Shown: positions 26,644 through 39,459, numbered from the stretch's first letter. The stretch is DNA of 64,000 bases from Leptodontidium sp. MPI-SDFR-AT-0119 (GCA_020726505.1 JAHLEZ010000041.1:248001-312000), one strand, 5' to 3'. The notes: a model not told the origin generated them from the sequence alone. Numbers and translations are program-made.

Positions 26644-27926
26644 TTTGATTTATGGGAAGTGTCAAACGGGCAATTGGAAGGAGATTTTCAAGGGAGAGAA
26701 ATCAGAATGTTGCTGCAATACACACTTAAAAAGGATAGATAATGAGCACCGTTATGAGGACAGAGGTGGGAGGGGGAGGGGGAGGGGGGGGGGAGGAATG
26801 CCATGACTCGCTCGTGTAAGTTGAGTTCTGATGAGACCTGGGATGAAAGGTTCTGGTCATGACGAGGCGAAACTTAATTGCAGTTCTGGAAACCGTGGAA
26901 AGATGAAAGATAATTCGAATGTACTTAAATCGTAGAAAATCCACGATCCGATTTCTTTAGCAAGCCCCAAGAGTAGTTAGTATCTTTACAACAAGAGTCT
27001 TGCTGCAAGACATTGGGTTCTGCCAGGCTGTGGACTTGAGAGAAACGACTAACAGAAAATGCGGGGGAAACGATAGAGTCCTGTTCGGCATTGGATTAAT
27101 AGCAGGTGGAAGATATATGTTTCAATCGAGATTCTTGTTTGACGTGTACCTTGCAAAAATCAGACGTAACCAACTTTGACTTTCGGGTTTTTTGGGACAA
27201 CAGATGTCCGAATTGAAAAGCAAAATTACGGACGGCCAACACCGAAATGACGAGAATCAATGACTAGGAACATAATTGAGAAGGGTATGCTAAAGGCTTT
27301 CCAGCTTCCTAGACAGGGCGAGGCCATTGAGCTGGCTTCAACTAAGAAAAGTCGACCACACGTGACTTTTGAGCAGTTTTACACCGACAGGTATTCGAAC
27401 CTCGGAGTCCTTCAACAACGTATGCGCGGAAGAAACTCTACATCTATCGCAGATGCTGCTAAGATAGTAGTTTCTGTCTCCTATTTTGCGATAAGCGGAT
27501 TCAAGTTCTGATGTAAGGTCTTGCCAACGGGCCAAAGTCGCTGTTAATTTGGTTTGGGATAGAAAGAAATTTCGGGCGTCTGGCCAGTCTTCAGGACAGT
27601 GAAAATGGTTCTCTTCCCACGACTCACCACATGTTCAACATTAATGGATGCAAAATCCTCCCACAGTTGAAGCTGCATCGCTACGTAGTTGTAAACAAAC
27701 CGCCAAGTGGATCGATGGAGTGAGGGAATTTCTGATCGTCATCACGTGGGCGTTGTCCCATCAACAACTTCGATTGCGCTAAAATCAATCCCCATAATAA
27801 ACAAGCCTCAACCTCTGATAAACATCTTGAAATCTCTCTTTCCATAACAAACATCACCATCGCGTCAATGTGAAATCGCCATCGCATCAAACCGATTTCT
27901 ACTAACCATTAGCAACCATCAACACC
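26644..27926. other. Divergent intergenic region, promoters of the MFS and BRCT genes
   Basis: The shared upstream region of two divergent genes. It includes a G-rich tract (about 26766-26796) about 120 bases upstream of the transporter start. The 83-codon ORF at 27260-27511 has no motif. Confidence 0.5.
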
Positions 27927-30900
27927 ATGGATCAATCACCACCAAAGCGAGTGACACGCGCCCGAGCGGCCGCGAAAACAGACACTGGTGTCAAGACGAC
28001 CAAAATCGCGACTGCCGCTTCGAAAGCGAAAGTCACTCGTAGCGTCTCGACGACGACTAAACGCAAGACCCGAGCCGATGACATCGAAGACGAAGAACAA
28101 AACCAAGACCCAGAACCCATAATCGAACCAGAACCAAAACCAACACGAGGCCGAGCGAAGAGAGCCACCGCCCTGCCTGATCCCGAGCCCGAGCCAGAAA
28201 TGAACGAAGCTCCGGTCAGGCCGACTCGAGGTCGTCCCAAGAAGACTACAGCTCCAGCCGAAGCACCAGCTCCGGAACCTGCAAGAGCTACAAGAGGACG
28301 CGCGAAGAAGGTTGAAGTCCCGGAGGAGGAATCAATCGTTGTCGAGGAGCCACAGAAGAGACCTACTCGGGGACGAGCTGCCACTATCAGCAAAGCGACA
28401 GCTCCCAAGAAGACGGTCAAATTCGAAGAACCCGACAAGGAAAACATCGTTCCCATCGAAGTCAATGCGAAGGGTAAAGCAAAAGTTGTTGAACCTGCTA
28501 CTGGTCTGCGAGCGAAGCCTGTACGAAAGCCGGCCACGACAGCTACAACTCGGGCCACTCGTGGCCGTGCGAAGAATACTGTTGAAGAGAAGGAGAAACC
28601 ATCTCCGCTTAGTCCGAAGAAGGCTACACAGGTGGCTACTTCAAAGGAGCCTGTCTCTGAGGATGAATTGGCTACAACGGAGAAGACACCGATGAAACCG
28701 CTCATGAGGAGTCCAATGAAGCCTCCTGGAAGTGTGTTTGGCACAGCAAAGAAGCTGGACTTCTCGACCTCCAACTCCATTACTGTCAACAGAGTCGTCA
28801 CTCAGGATCTCAAGGGATCTATCATCGCCAGCCCAGCTCGCCGCCCCCCACAATCTCCATTCAAGGAAACCTTCAAGGCATCCGCTCAGAAGATGACCAT
28901 GGGAAATTCGATGCTCCAATCGCCTTTCAAGCCATCGCTGCCTGCTCCAAAAGCCACCACCGAGAATTCTCCATTCAAAGCTTCGTTGCTTCAATCACCT
29001 GCTAGACGTCCACAATCACCAACCAAGGTCGGCGAGAATGGTTCTCCCAGCAGATCAACAAACAGCGCATCTTTGTTTGCTGGAACACCCAAGGCCAGCA
29101 CATTCAAGATTTCGAGGTTTGCGACACCAAGAACAGTTACCAAGAGTGCCGTTCGAACTGGACAGATGCTTCCTCCTAGTATCCCGGCTGCTACTGGAAG
29201 CCCAGTCTCGAAGGACGATTCTGACTCCACCATGATGGTGGCTGGGCCCAGCTTGTCATTCTCTGGTCGTTTATCGTCCATAATGCCACGAGATGCGGAC
29301 CCGGCATTTGAGAAGGCTGAGCCAATTGAAGAAGAACTTGAGATCTTGGCTACTGCCGATGCTGAGCAAGTTGACGAGCCAATGACTGTAGATGAAGCAG
29401 ATACTATCGTCGTCGAGGACCCGATGGATCGCAACACAACCCCTCCCACATCTCCGCTAAGGGACAGCAATGGATTCTCAACCGCTTTCGCTCTTCGCGA
29501 CCCAGACAACAGCCCATTCGACGACTCGGAGTCCGAGGATGAGCTGGCTTCAGGCTCCCCTAGCTACTCTCCTGTCCCAATGTCCGGCTTCAACATTTCC
29601 CATGACTTTGCCTCGTCACCGGCGACGCCAACTCCATTCACAGCGATTGCCAAGACACCAAAAATAGCTTCAACCCAGAGATCTTTCGAATCTGCTCGCA
29701 AGAACAAGATTGGCTTCACCCCTCTTGCTCGGCAACTGAGTGATTGGATGGCAGCCAGTCCAGAAAAGAGTGAAGGGAACAACTCCGATGAAGCGATTTC
29801 CTCAACAGAGCTGATCGCACAACAAGACCAAGATGCTACACCGCGACCATCGCCTGCCAAGAGCTCCTTCTTTGAAGATGAGATGTCCGTCCGGGATGAT
29901 GTGGCCGCCGAGCCAGAGATCCTAGCAGAAGAGACTGATATCCTGGAGGCAAACTTTGAGCCAGTTGAGCTTGACGAGGAAGACATGGCACTTGCCTTTG
30001 AGGCTGATGAGATGTCGATGCTTGAGCCTGATGAGATTGAGGCTCATGTATATGAGGAGATGTTTGAAGAGACCAAAGATTGTGAAGAAGCTTTGCAAAC
30101 TCCTGAGGAGGAGTTCCTTGTTTCCGAACCAATCATTCCAGAGCCAACCATCAACCTAGAAATTGAACAAGAACCTGTCCAGGATTTCGAACCTACCCCT
30201 GCTAACGAAATCGCACCATTGGAGGTCTCGGAGCCTGAGATCCAAGAATCCGAGCTTACTCCTGAAGACAGCTCATCCGCGAACTTCCAAGCCGAGACCG
30301 TTCAGGATGCCAATGTCACTTACTTCTCATCAGAGAACATTCAGCCCGAGTTTCAAGAATCTGACATGGATGAGCTTGCCGACGAGATTGAGATGCCATC
30401 AGCGCCGGAACCCGCTCCATCAGAGGCCAGCCAAGAATATGGTGACGAGAACGCCATGCCTATTGACCCTCAATTGGTGTCCGCACCAGCTTCTCGATCA
30501 CCACCAGCGCGATCGTTCGCTACACCACGACCTAAACGAGTTCTAGGGGAGCGAGTATGCCACACTATCTCCAAGGTTCCTCTCAAAGCTGCGGCCGAGG
30601 ATACTCCCATGAGACCATCACCAGTGAAGCGAAGTGCTAGTATCTCCCGATTACCATCTCAAAGGCCTTCAAGCACTCTCTCCCGCAACAATACTGTCAT
30701 CTCATACTCTCCTACCAAGAGTACACCCAGAACTCAATCCCAAAAGCAAAGCCAGGATGTCGTGATGCAAGATGCAATTGCGACACCTTCGAAAACTGAG
30801 GGGTGGTCTACTATGGGTACTCCAGCTCGCACGCCTCGTCGTGATATCAACACTTCGTTGTTGAAGGGTGCTGTTGTCTTCGTTGATGTTCACACAAGTG

Positions 30901-31772
30901 AGGGGTCAGATGCCAGTGCTCTTTTCACTGAGCTTCTCACTCAAATGGGAGCTCGATGTGTCAAGACCTGGAACTGGAATGGCAGTTCCGAGGACACAAG
31001 CAAGATTGGCATTACACATGTGGTGTTCAAGGATGGTGGAAAGAGAACATTAGAACGGGCTAAGGAGACTAACGGAGTGGTTTCTTGTGTTGGTGTTGGA
31101 TGGGTCTTAGAGTAAGATTTCCCTCCATAGATTCTGTTACCAGTGCTAAAACTTTACAGCTGTGAACGTGAGAACAAATGGCTCGATGAGTCTGCATACT
31201 CCGTTGACACCGGGATGGTCCCAAGAGGAGGTCACCGACGCCGTAAGAGTATGGAACCCCGTGCTTTGGCCAAGATGAACGGCGAGCTCGTTTCTTCCAT
31301 GACTCCAAACCGCAATGCTTCTCCTACCAAAGAGTTCCTCTATTTCCCAGATACTCCGGTCACTGCTAAGAGCCGGAGACGCGAGTCTGTTCAGTGGGTT
31401 CGCTCGCCAGCTTCGTCCTCATCAGGTGAGGTCGATGACCAGACCTTGATTCTCTCCCCTGTCCCTGCGACTCCAGCACCTGAGACTATCTCCGCTTATG
31501 GCGAGGAGGGGCTGTACGGCGAAGACACTCCAGTCGGTCAGACTCCATACTTCCTTCACAACGAACAGCTCGTTCAAAAGACTGCTCCAGCTGGAAGACG
31601 CTACGTCGACACCGAGCAGGCAGATGGCCAGAATATAGGTTCCATGGGAGCGGGTTTCTTGAGTGAGAAGAAGGATGAGACTGTCATGATGCGCCTCATG
31701 GCTGCAAGGAGGAAGAGCATGCAGTTCGCTCCTAAGGTTGGAAGTCCTCTTGCGAGAGGATCGTTGTTCTAG
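27927..31772 (+). CDS. AT-hook and BRCT domain nuclear protein
   Basis: Two exons (27927-31111 and 31160-31772) joined across a 48-base intron give 1265 residues, with the phase checked. The N-terminal 250 residues are basic and carry repeated AT-hook-like elements (TRGRPKK, TRGRAKK, TRGRAAT) that bind the minor groove of AT-rich DNA. The middle is disordered, first rich in SP/TP sites (probable CDK substrates, e.g. SPFK, SPTK, TPKA) and then very acidic. A single BRCT domain follows at about residues 970-1080: GAVVFVDVHTSEGSD, then GITHVVFKDGG and GVGWVLDCERENKWLDES. The intron falls just before the conserved Cys after the BRCT Trp. Architecture suggests a chromatin or DNA-damage/cell-cycle scaffold; orthology to a named protein is not established. 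The separate downstream frame is exon 2, not another gene. Confidence 0.9.
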
Positions 31773-32611
31773 ATTGTATGGGAGGGATAGGGGAGGAAGG
31801 AGTTATATTCAGTTCTTTCGGGATGATTGGGGGAGCATTGGAGAAGAGACGATTTTAACGAACTTGATTTGGATTGCTGGTTGTTGGATGGGGTGGGAAT
31901 GGGGTGTTGGAGTAGTGTTGTATTTTTGAATTGCACTTTTTGTGTTTTGGATGGCTTTAGCTTCGGCTTTGGTTCGTGTTTGCTGTGTTGAAGTGACTCA
32001 TGATACTGTACTGTTGTTATTGCTATCAAATTAAGTGGAATACATACAGGATATTGAACTTTTAACCTCTCCTCTATGACGACTCCCTGCACTGAATTGA
32101 CGGTTTGAGCATTTGTTGTGGAATGCCATTGAATACAAATGTCTGAGGGCCAGCCACTGAGTTTGTGGCGCCAACTGGCGTCAGTGAGAGATTCGAGCAC
32201 TATTGGACCTGGCCCATCCTGTGATGGGTCAGCAGCCACTAACCAGGACCTGCATGTTCAGCTACAACTCTATCTACACATCTCATCCAGCTCAATATTT
32301 CCCCCTCTCTTTCATACTTTGACTGTTCGTCTTCCCAACTTTTATGAAGTGCCAGGAAAATACGCCTTGTGCAACCGAGGAGCGACCAATTTAAGTAGTC
32401 GATCGTGACAGAAATTTGGTACACCACCCTCCCATTGTAATATGTCCCTTGATGCCCGCCAACTGAGTACCAGGCTAAACTTGAGATACACAATCCTTCT
32501 CCCTGAGAAATTCGGTAAACCAGCATGGAGAGAGACATCGTCATAGAAGAATAGACGCTCGACGAAGTTTCAAGGCTACAAGTCATTCCTCCGCCTCCAC
32601 TAGTAAAACCA
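31773..32611. other. Intergenic
   Basis: 3' flank of the BRCT gene and 5' flank of the decayed HET gene. Nothing recognised; overlapping ORFs on both strands lack motifs. Confidence 0.5.
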
Positions 32612-34986
32612 ATGACAAGCATCGCTATCTATAAAGTCCAGCCCATCCCTCAAAGCCAGAAACCGATTAGATTGCTATTTCTTAAGGGTGAGGATCATCT
32701 GCATGATCCTCTAGTTGATCACTCCAAATCGCATGCCTAGACGAAGAAATATGTCCCTCATTCACAGCCTTATCGTACGTCTGGGGACCTTTCGCGACAC
32801 CGAAAGAAACCTTAGATATCGGCGCGAGTCAAATTGCGATAACACGGAACTGTCGAGATGCGCTTCAATATATCAGGAAGTTGCATGGTGCGGTCACGAT
32901 CTGGGTCGACGCTATTTATATTGACCAGGACAACGAGAAAGAAAAGGAGCATCAAATCCCTCTGATGGGAAACATCTACACAATGGCGAAATTTGTCTAC
33001 ACCTGGCTGGGGAATGAGACTCTAGAAACAGCGAGGGCGATGGACAGCATAGCAGCAGCAGCGAAGATCAGCCCGATTCTTCTGGACCGAGAATATCTCA
33101 CTGGCTACCCACTTACGTGGTTGGAAAAGGCAACACTCAACCTCAGATATCTACCTCCATTCTTCGCTTTCACCGTATACATTGCCAGCTGGAAAGCAAG
33201 GGTATTAAGGCAACATTATCATAGTGACGATCTGGAAAAGCTTTTTTCTCGACCCTGGTTTGTGAGATCTTGGACGTTCCAAGAATCTATTCTTGCGTCC
33301 GACGCAATCTTACTTTGCGGTTCGAAATCGCTTCGGTGGGACGTCTTTGTCCGAGGCTTCGTGTGGTTCAGAACCAAACACTTCCCTTTGCCAGCTGCAT
33401 ATTGGGCTTTCGAAAAAGTCCTTTGGATTTGGATTGGAATAAAGAGACCCAGACGCGTTTTACTAGATACCAATGCTCCCACATGCCGCCCACGCGGTCG
33501 TACAATGCGTGCCTGAAACCTTACACCGACATTGAAGCTTGGCTTTACCCTGCTGCTGGCATTCCACCAGTTCAATTTCTTCAGTTTTATCATTTCTTTC
33601 AGTTGTATCTTATCTTTATGATTGGTAGCATTTTCATTCCTTTGGTCGCCTCTATTGTCCGTAAATTTCCGTTCTATCAAGACTGGTGGTATTTTTTCAC
33701 AGTATTAATGCTTCTGAAGGAGTGATGATTATTGATTTGATGTCCAGGGCAACTGATAGTCTTTACAGTGGATGGATAGACATGGATAGAGAAGATGGCG
33801 GGGAAGAGACGATGGCTGCTATCACGGATGGCGTTATCCACACCCTGAGGGAACGGCAATCAACGAACCCAAAAGACAAATCGTACGCGCTTCATGGCGT
33901 CCTCCAAAACTTGGGCTTTGAAGTTTCAGATGTCGATTATCAGAAGTCGAAAGGAAAGGTCTTTCATGAGCTGCTCCTGGACTTATTGCACTGGGATTCA
34001 TCGGCCGCTGTCCCGCTCCAAGACGCTGGCAGATCCTGGAATAGTGATCCAGAGATGCTCGAGGCTCCTTCGTGGGTTCCGGACTGGACTGCACTTGAGG
34101 CAAATCCCATAGTATCATGGAGATATTTTACCCGTCAGAGCGACGTAACACAACCTGTCGTCCCTTCTAGGCTTGAAGCACAAATACAATTTAACCACAG
34201 CTTGGACGAACTTCACGTCCGTGGTTATTGGAATGGCTTCACCGAATTCTGTACCGCACCCTTTCATGAAATCGACGTCTTGTCACTGGACAACAACCCG
34301 GTGTCCTCCAATGTAGATATTTGACTGTAGATATCTGACGTGGAGTACAGATCTGGGAGAGTTGGTTCGACGCCGTGGACGCGATGCGTCTACGACGTGG
34401 TCCAGAATTTGATCGGGATCATCTTTTACGATTTACAACCAAAAAGATCCGCTGTGGTGGTTTCAATGGCAAGGCCTACAGAAACAGAACCCGCTCCGAA
34501 ACAACCACGCCACGGTTTAGGTCGATCTATACGGAAACCACTTCGCAAATGGACGCCTATTTGGCGACGAAGGCTGTTTTGACACATTTCGGGAGGCGGA
34601 GGAAGTATTTCAACAAGCGTCGCTCGATTCGTCCGAGGATAGCTTCATCCAGTACGTTGTGAAAAAGCTCTGGAAATCCAGAGGACTCTTCGAATGTTTC
34701 GTTCAGATGGTCAATGATATGGTGCGCAATCATCGGCGGATGTTTTTACTTCAGAAGATTACCTGGCTGGGGGTCGAAGTGCATGGAACTCGGGGACAGG
34801 ATCGCAATTGTAGCAGGAGTACCGGCACCGCTGATTCTAAGACCGTATGATCCTTTCATGGTAGATTGGTTCAAGAGTGAATATCGCTGTGTGTGTTCCG
34901 CAGTTGTACTTTGGCCGAGCGATATTAGGCCGCTGAGCAGGGGAAATGCGTCGCACAATCAAGCTGATCTAGGGAGGGGGTGGTAG
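32612..34986 (+). pseudogene. HET-domain protein with a decayed C terminus
   Basis: HET proteins mediate vegetative (heterokaryon) incompatibility cell death in ascomycetes. A consistent model is exons 32612-32687, 32741-33508, 33571-33685 and 33748-34324 (511 codons). It shows PIRLLFLK, ALSYVWGPF, WVDAIYIDQDNEKEKEHQIP, a RPWFVRSWTFQE box, a membrane-like FFQLYLIFMIGSIFIPLVAS segment, and the late HET-family boxes NPKDKSYALHGVL and APSWVPDWT. Downstream coding traces continue to 34986 but change frame at least three times: IWESWFDAVDAM, then DTFREAEEVFQQ through MVRNHRRMF, then SEDYL, then GWGSKCMELGDRIAIVAG. These correspond to the usual C-terminal 'rrmf.ted.ylG.gp..m..GD.iai..G' region. The donor GTGCCT at 33509 is weak. 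Either a truncated form is still made, or the gene is dead. Confidence 0.7.
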
Positions 34987-35613
34987 AAGTTAATCTAGTG
35001 GTTGGAGATCATCTCGGAATAAGGCTCATGCTAACTTCTGGTGTCGAAGTGTTCATTCAATTCTCAATGAATATGCCATAGACCTGTTGTACTTGCGGAA
35101 GACGTTGTTAAAGGTCACGAGCCAAAGGAGGATCTGCTTGGCAGCTCGACCTTCTTCGCATTTTCGGCTAAAGGAGATTTTAGGTCCAGCTCGAGCAAGG
35201 GCTGGAATCGTGATATTTGAAAAATATGTTCGCCGAGTATGATAGAAGACAATTACTAATGAGGTTTCGGTGAGCAAAACGTCCTAGATTCAGCAGACCG
35301 AGCTGACATTTCAAGGGCCAAAATTACGAGGCTGGCCAGCAAGGCACTACTTTCGAACAGCGATGTAAACTCGTGTTAGGCAATGTCATAGGAAAGCGAG
35401 CATTCGGAAATTTATACACTAATATCGATGCTTTGCATGCATACCAGACTTGCTGCTATTTTTAGCGGAAGCGTCAAGAAGGGACTGGTGGCTGACAGGG
35501 CTGAAAACGCCTCGTTTCTCGGCCTCATGACTTTACTGCCGCCCTTCATCATGCGAAACTCTCAATCCTCCATCCTCGAAATCTCAACAATCTAAAATCA
35601 TCAGCTTGTAGCC
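34987..35613. other. Intergenic between the two HET genes
   Basis: Promoter region of the intact HET gene. No further coding trace recognised. Confidence 0.5.
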
Positions 35614-38148
35614 ATGGACGTCGACAATAGGGGATTCTCCTACCGGCCAGTCTATCCTCGGTGGTTCGAGCCCGACTTCCACGAGCGTCTTTCAGCCATC
35701 ATCAGCAGCCCCGAATTTGCGGCTGTCATGGCAGCCTTCCTACATCACTTGATCGGGTATCTCAATGTCATGTTCTTTGTCGGAGCTATAATCGCAATTT
35801 GCGTTTCGGCTTTTTCCTCGCTTGTTATGAGAGATGGTATTTATGACCCGGACACCGAGAAGAAGTTCATCCTTGATATCAGGCCTCGATTGCTGTATAT
35901 CCTCACAGGGGGCCTGTTGAGGTATTGGAGGCCTATTTTCTGGGCTTTGACTGCTCCTTTTTGGCTGAAGCCGGAAGATTTAATTCCCGGGAAGATCTTG
36001 TTAACAGTCACTATTGTGGTCGTCGGGTTTCTCTACTTTGAACGGAAAGCGGACTTCTGGTGTTTGAATCACTTCCGAAATGCTTCCTACGCGGTGATGG
36101 CCTGGATCGGGGCACTTTTTCGATTCATTTCCCACATTTCCCGGATCAGTTTTCAGCGATTACCTTGGCCAGCCAAAAAACAGATGGACCATTACAAACA
36201 CATGAACGATCCCGCGCTTGAACCTGGAGAGATTCGATTGCTGAAATTGAAACGCTGGATTCCTTTCCTTGGAGTGAGAGCAGATCTTCATCATGTGAAG
36301 CTCGCGGACAAACCTGTTTACGAAGCAATCTCATATACCTGGGGTACTTCCAACGAGGAACGCGAGGTTTCCATCAATGGCAGGCCCTTCGTTACATCAA
36401 CATCAACATACGATGCTCTTTATGGTCGTAGCTCGATGTTTAGATTAAGAGTTCTCTGGATCGATTACATCTGTATTGATCAAACGAACAATTTAGAGAA
36501 GGGAAGTCAAGTGAATATGATGACGGAGATATACGAGTCGGCAACTCGAGTTGTTGTCTGGTTAGGCAAAACACTTAGTGCTCGTCTCGCAATCGGCCTT
36601 CTAAACGAAATGGCCACTCTACCATCCACTGTCGACAGCTACCGTCGGTACGAACACTTGACGAGTTCCGTTCAGTGGATAGCCATGGTGGATTTCTTCA
36701 ACCTGCTCTGGTTCACACGAGTGTGGATTGTGCAAGAAGTGGCCGTCGCAACAGAGGTTATCTTTATATGTGGAGGTATGACAATCTCATGGGATATGTT
36801 GTTCAACTGGACAGAGATGTTCAGAGATCCGCAAATAAGTGCCCTTATGAGCCTCACACCACAAAGTCAGAATGCCAAACGGAACATCATAAATTTCGGT
36901 TCTATTGCGACTTTGCAGAAACGCTATCGGATCGCCGCCCCATTCCGCAAGAGTTTGAAATCTTACAAAATAGCCGATGCCATAATGGAAGCTCTGAACA
37001 GGAGAGATCCCCAGCTCGGCCATAAACCAAAGGAACCGACAATAATGGAAAACATCAACGTCGTGTTATTGCCAACGTCCCTACCATTCCTGCTCACCGA
37101 CTTCGGCGAGTTCGATTCAACGGATCCCAGAGACAAGATCTTTGCTTTCACGGGTCTGGCAACCGACGAACCCAATTCAGCATTCGTACCCGATTACACG
37201 AAATCCGTTGAAGCCGTCTATAGAGAGACTGCCACGTACCTTTTCAAAGGCAAAGAGCCATTCTCCGTCATATCATGCGCAGGAATCGGGAGCGAAAGAA
37301 AGATAAAGTTGCCCTCCTGGGTGCCTGACTGGACGAGTCTACCAGCCAATGCTCCTTTCACACGTCCCGGCTATTTCGACGATCTTTCGACCGACGTCCG
37401 CTGTTCGGCATCTGGAAAGACAAAACCGCAAGTTTCCTTTGATGAGACATGTCCGGATGTTCTAGGACTGGGTGGGGTCATTGTAGATGAGATCGCATAT
37501 GCAGGCAGGCCTTACAATTTAGATGACTTTGGTGACGGACTCATAGTCGATGAAGTTGGGAATCGTTTCTCCCCCAAGGAATTCACCGAGAACTATCTCT
37601 GGATCTGTGAAGCTCACGCTGTGGCTAGACACGCATCGAAATACGGACATGGCAACGATATTATTGAGGAAGCGTTTTGGCGGACACTCATTGGTGATCA
37701 GACACCCTGGAAGCGACCTGCGCCAGATATCCTGTACCGGGATTACGTACAATGGTTTGAATTCTCGGAATACAACGATAGGATCGCGAAGGAGATATTA
37801 GCGAAGGAGAGGAAGAGTTTACCTACTGATGCCAGCTACTGGCAAACCGCCCAAGATACTGCAACCTGGGGCTCGGGTCTGGGAACTTGTATCTCTATGC
37901 GTAAGTTCGCTGTTACGAAAGGTGGGTATATGGCTGTTGTTCCTGCTTTATCGGAAGTGGGTGATCTGGTTTCGGTGGTTTGTGGGTCTAGGTACCCTCT
38001 TCTTTTGAGGAAGAAGCCAGGAGTTCAATATCAAAATGGGGAGATGCGTGCTTTTCATGAGCTGGTGGGGGAATGTTATGTGCATGGTATCATGGATGGA
38101 GAGATGATGAATGTCGAGACTTCAGTGCAGGAGCTTTTGATTGTGTGA
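35614..38148 (+). CDS. Membrane-associated HET-domain protein
   Basis: A single uninterrupted frame of 844 residues. The N terminus carries hydrophobic segments at about residues 36-70 (GYLNVMFFVGAIIAICVSAF) and 127-141 (KILLTVTIVVVGFLYF), so it is probably membrane-anchored. The HET domain follows at about 236-385: YEAISYTWGTSNEEREVSIN, VLWIDYICIDQTN, MMTEIYESATRVVVWLG, FTRVWIVQEVAVA. The rest matches the usual HET C terminus: DPRDKIFAFTGLA, LPSWVPDWTSLPAN, and GDLVSVVCGSRYPLLLR with VGECYVHGIMDGE. By family it acts in incompatibility or immune-like cell death when combined with a partner allele; the partner is unknown. It lies after a decayed HET gene and directly before a caspase-like fragment. 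Confidence 0.9.
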   Translation: MDVDNRGFSYRPVYPRWFEPDFHERLSAIISSPEFAAVMAAFLHHLIGYLNVMFFVGAIIAICVSAFSSLVMRDGIYDPDTEKKFILDIRPRLLYILTGGLLRYWRPIFWALTAPFWLKPEDLIPGKILLTVTIVVVGFLYFERKADFWCLNHFRNASYAVMAWIGALFRFISHISRISFQRLPWPAKKQMDHYKHMNDPALEPGEIRLLKLKRWIPFLGVRADLHHVKLADKPVYEAISYTWGTSNEEREVSINGRPFVTSTSTYDALYGRSSMFRLRVLWIDYICIDQTNNLEKGSQVNMMTEIYESATRVVVWLGKTLSARLAIGLLNEMATLPSTVDSYRRYEHLTSSVQWIAMVDFFNLLWFTRVWIVQEVAVATEVIFICGGMTISWDMLFNWTEMFRDPQISALMSLTPQSQNAKRNIINFGSIATLQKRYRIAAPFRKSLKSYKIADAIMEALNRRDPQLGHKPKEPTIMENINVVLLPTSLPFLLTDFGEFDSTDPRDKIFAFTGLATDEPNSAFVPDYTKSVEAVYRETATYLFKGKEPFSVISCAGIGSERKIKLPSWVPDWTSLPANAPFTRPGYFDDLSTDVRCSASGKTKPQVSFDETCPDVLGLGGVIVDEIAYAGRPYNLDDFGDGLIVDEVGNRFSPKEFTENYLWICEAHAVARHASKYGHGNDIIEEAFWRTLIGDQTPWKRPAPDILYRDYVQWFEFSEYNDRIAKEILAKERKSLPTDASYWQTAQDTATWGSGLGTCISMRKFAVTKGGYMAVVPALSEVGDLVSVVCGSRYPLLLRKKPGVQYQNGEMRAFHELVGECYVHGIMDGEMMNVETSVQELLIV

Positions 38149-38160
38149 CCTCTTTCGCCG

Positions 38161-38611
38161 GTGGAATCCTTGGGAGAGAGCAGGCCGCCGAGCTTATCAG
38201 AAACAGCAAGTGAGGCTGCAAGTGACCAACCTAGCATCAGCAGCACAAGCACTTCTCCGCCTCCAACTCCCCACTACATCGATCGTTGGAATCGACACAT
38301 TACCCTTCAATATTTTGGAGCTGGGCTTCAAGACATCGAGGCATACGTGTGTTACAGTCTTGGTGCTCGGTTGGCAGGATGAAGACCCAAAATTACCTGT
38401 TTCTCTGGAGATTGCCCAGTTGGTACGTGTCTTCAAGGGTATATACCACTACAATGTGGATGAGTGGAAGATTCCAGCGAAGAACTCCCACTCGGCACTG
38501 AATTATGAGATCATGAGCTTCGTCGAACGGGCTCCAAACGACAAAGAACATCTCAAAATCGTGTATTTTGCAGGGCATGGAAGACTCACGAAGACTCAGT
38601 TGCTTGAATAG
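38161..38611 (+). pseudogene. Truncated caspase-like domain fragment
   Basis: Starting 12 bases after the HET stop, one frame reads a Ser/Pro-rich linker and then ITLQYFGAGLQDIEAYV. After a one-base frame change near 38360-38375 the next frame reads VLGWQDEDPKLPVSLEIAQL and ends in the box KIVYFAGHGRL, where the His-Gly matches the catalytic His of C14 (caspase/metacaspase-like) folds. It then stops at 38609-38611. In fungi this module is usually the N-terminal effector of larger multi-domain proteins. The catalytic Cys half is absent here and there is no good ATG, so this is a fragment. Assignment to C14 rests on this one box and general pattern, and is moderately secure. Confidence 0.5.
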
Positions 38612-39459
38612 ACAAGGTATGAATTATTTCTCCTATATCCGCTGTAGTTACCGCGTGTACGATAGTACTTTTTCGTTGTTGAGGATCGAGGATGTGAATT
38701 TATGGAGCGCTTCGGCTTTCCTTCACTGACGACGGCTAATTTAAGCAAAGATCGGCAATTTCTTCAAATATCCAACAAACCGCAGCATTGAATGAAGCGT
38801 TTGTGAGCTTCACGCGTATTCTAATACTAGTTTTTTGGTTGTTTTATGTTTATGAGGTACAAGTATTATTAAAAGTAGACTTTCGGTGCATTGATGTTGA
38901 CGTACTTGTGAGTGTTTGTTCCGTGCCGCCATATTTTTGTGAGTTATCGCTGTGCCGTCAGCAGCTAGCGTAGAATCAACAGATTGGAGGAAATTCGTAA
39001 ACGTTTACAGCTAAGCTTGGATGAAGAAGTCCTTGAATGCGAAGACTTTCAGGGGCCCAAGTTCGCAAGTACACGCTCGGATTACATTTGAATTTTGCGG
39101 ATTCGGGATTGAGAAATTTCTCAAATACACAGTTATATAGATTCTCGAAATGTTCTGAAACTACTATAAGATCTTGACTGGTATATTATCGAGGCTGTGT
39201 CTCCCGAATTTGGTCGGCAAAGCGGCGTTGTGGCTGAGATGCTGCAACTTAAGCGAGACCACTTATCAAGGCCAACCAGGGCAAACGGATTGTTCATGCA
39301 GTAGGATCTTTCGGGTTCCTCATATTCTCTCCATCCTTACGATTGCAAATGCAGATGCACGCCCCCACATCCACTTTCAGTGCGTGATCAGAGCGGCTTT
39401 GTACGTACGATATCAGACTAAGTCAAGATTCTTCTAGACGATCATTTCCCTGCAGCATC
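38612..39459. other. Intergenic
   Basis: No gene recognised. AT-leaning sequence upstream of the kinase gene; short ORFs only. Confidence 0.5.

Noticed and set aside
27932..28801. A 289-codon minus-strand ORF
   Set aside because: Antisense shadow of the AT-hook region of the BRCT gene, caused by biased codons.
31143..31772. A separate plus-strand gene of 209 codons
   Set aside because: It is exon 2 of the BRCT gene. The splice restores the BRCT Cys and Trp context.
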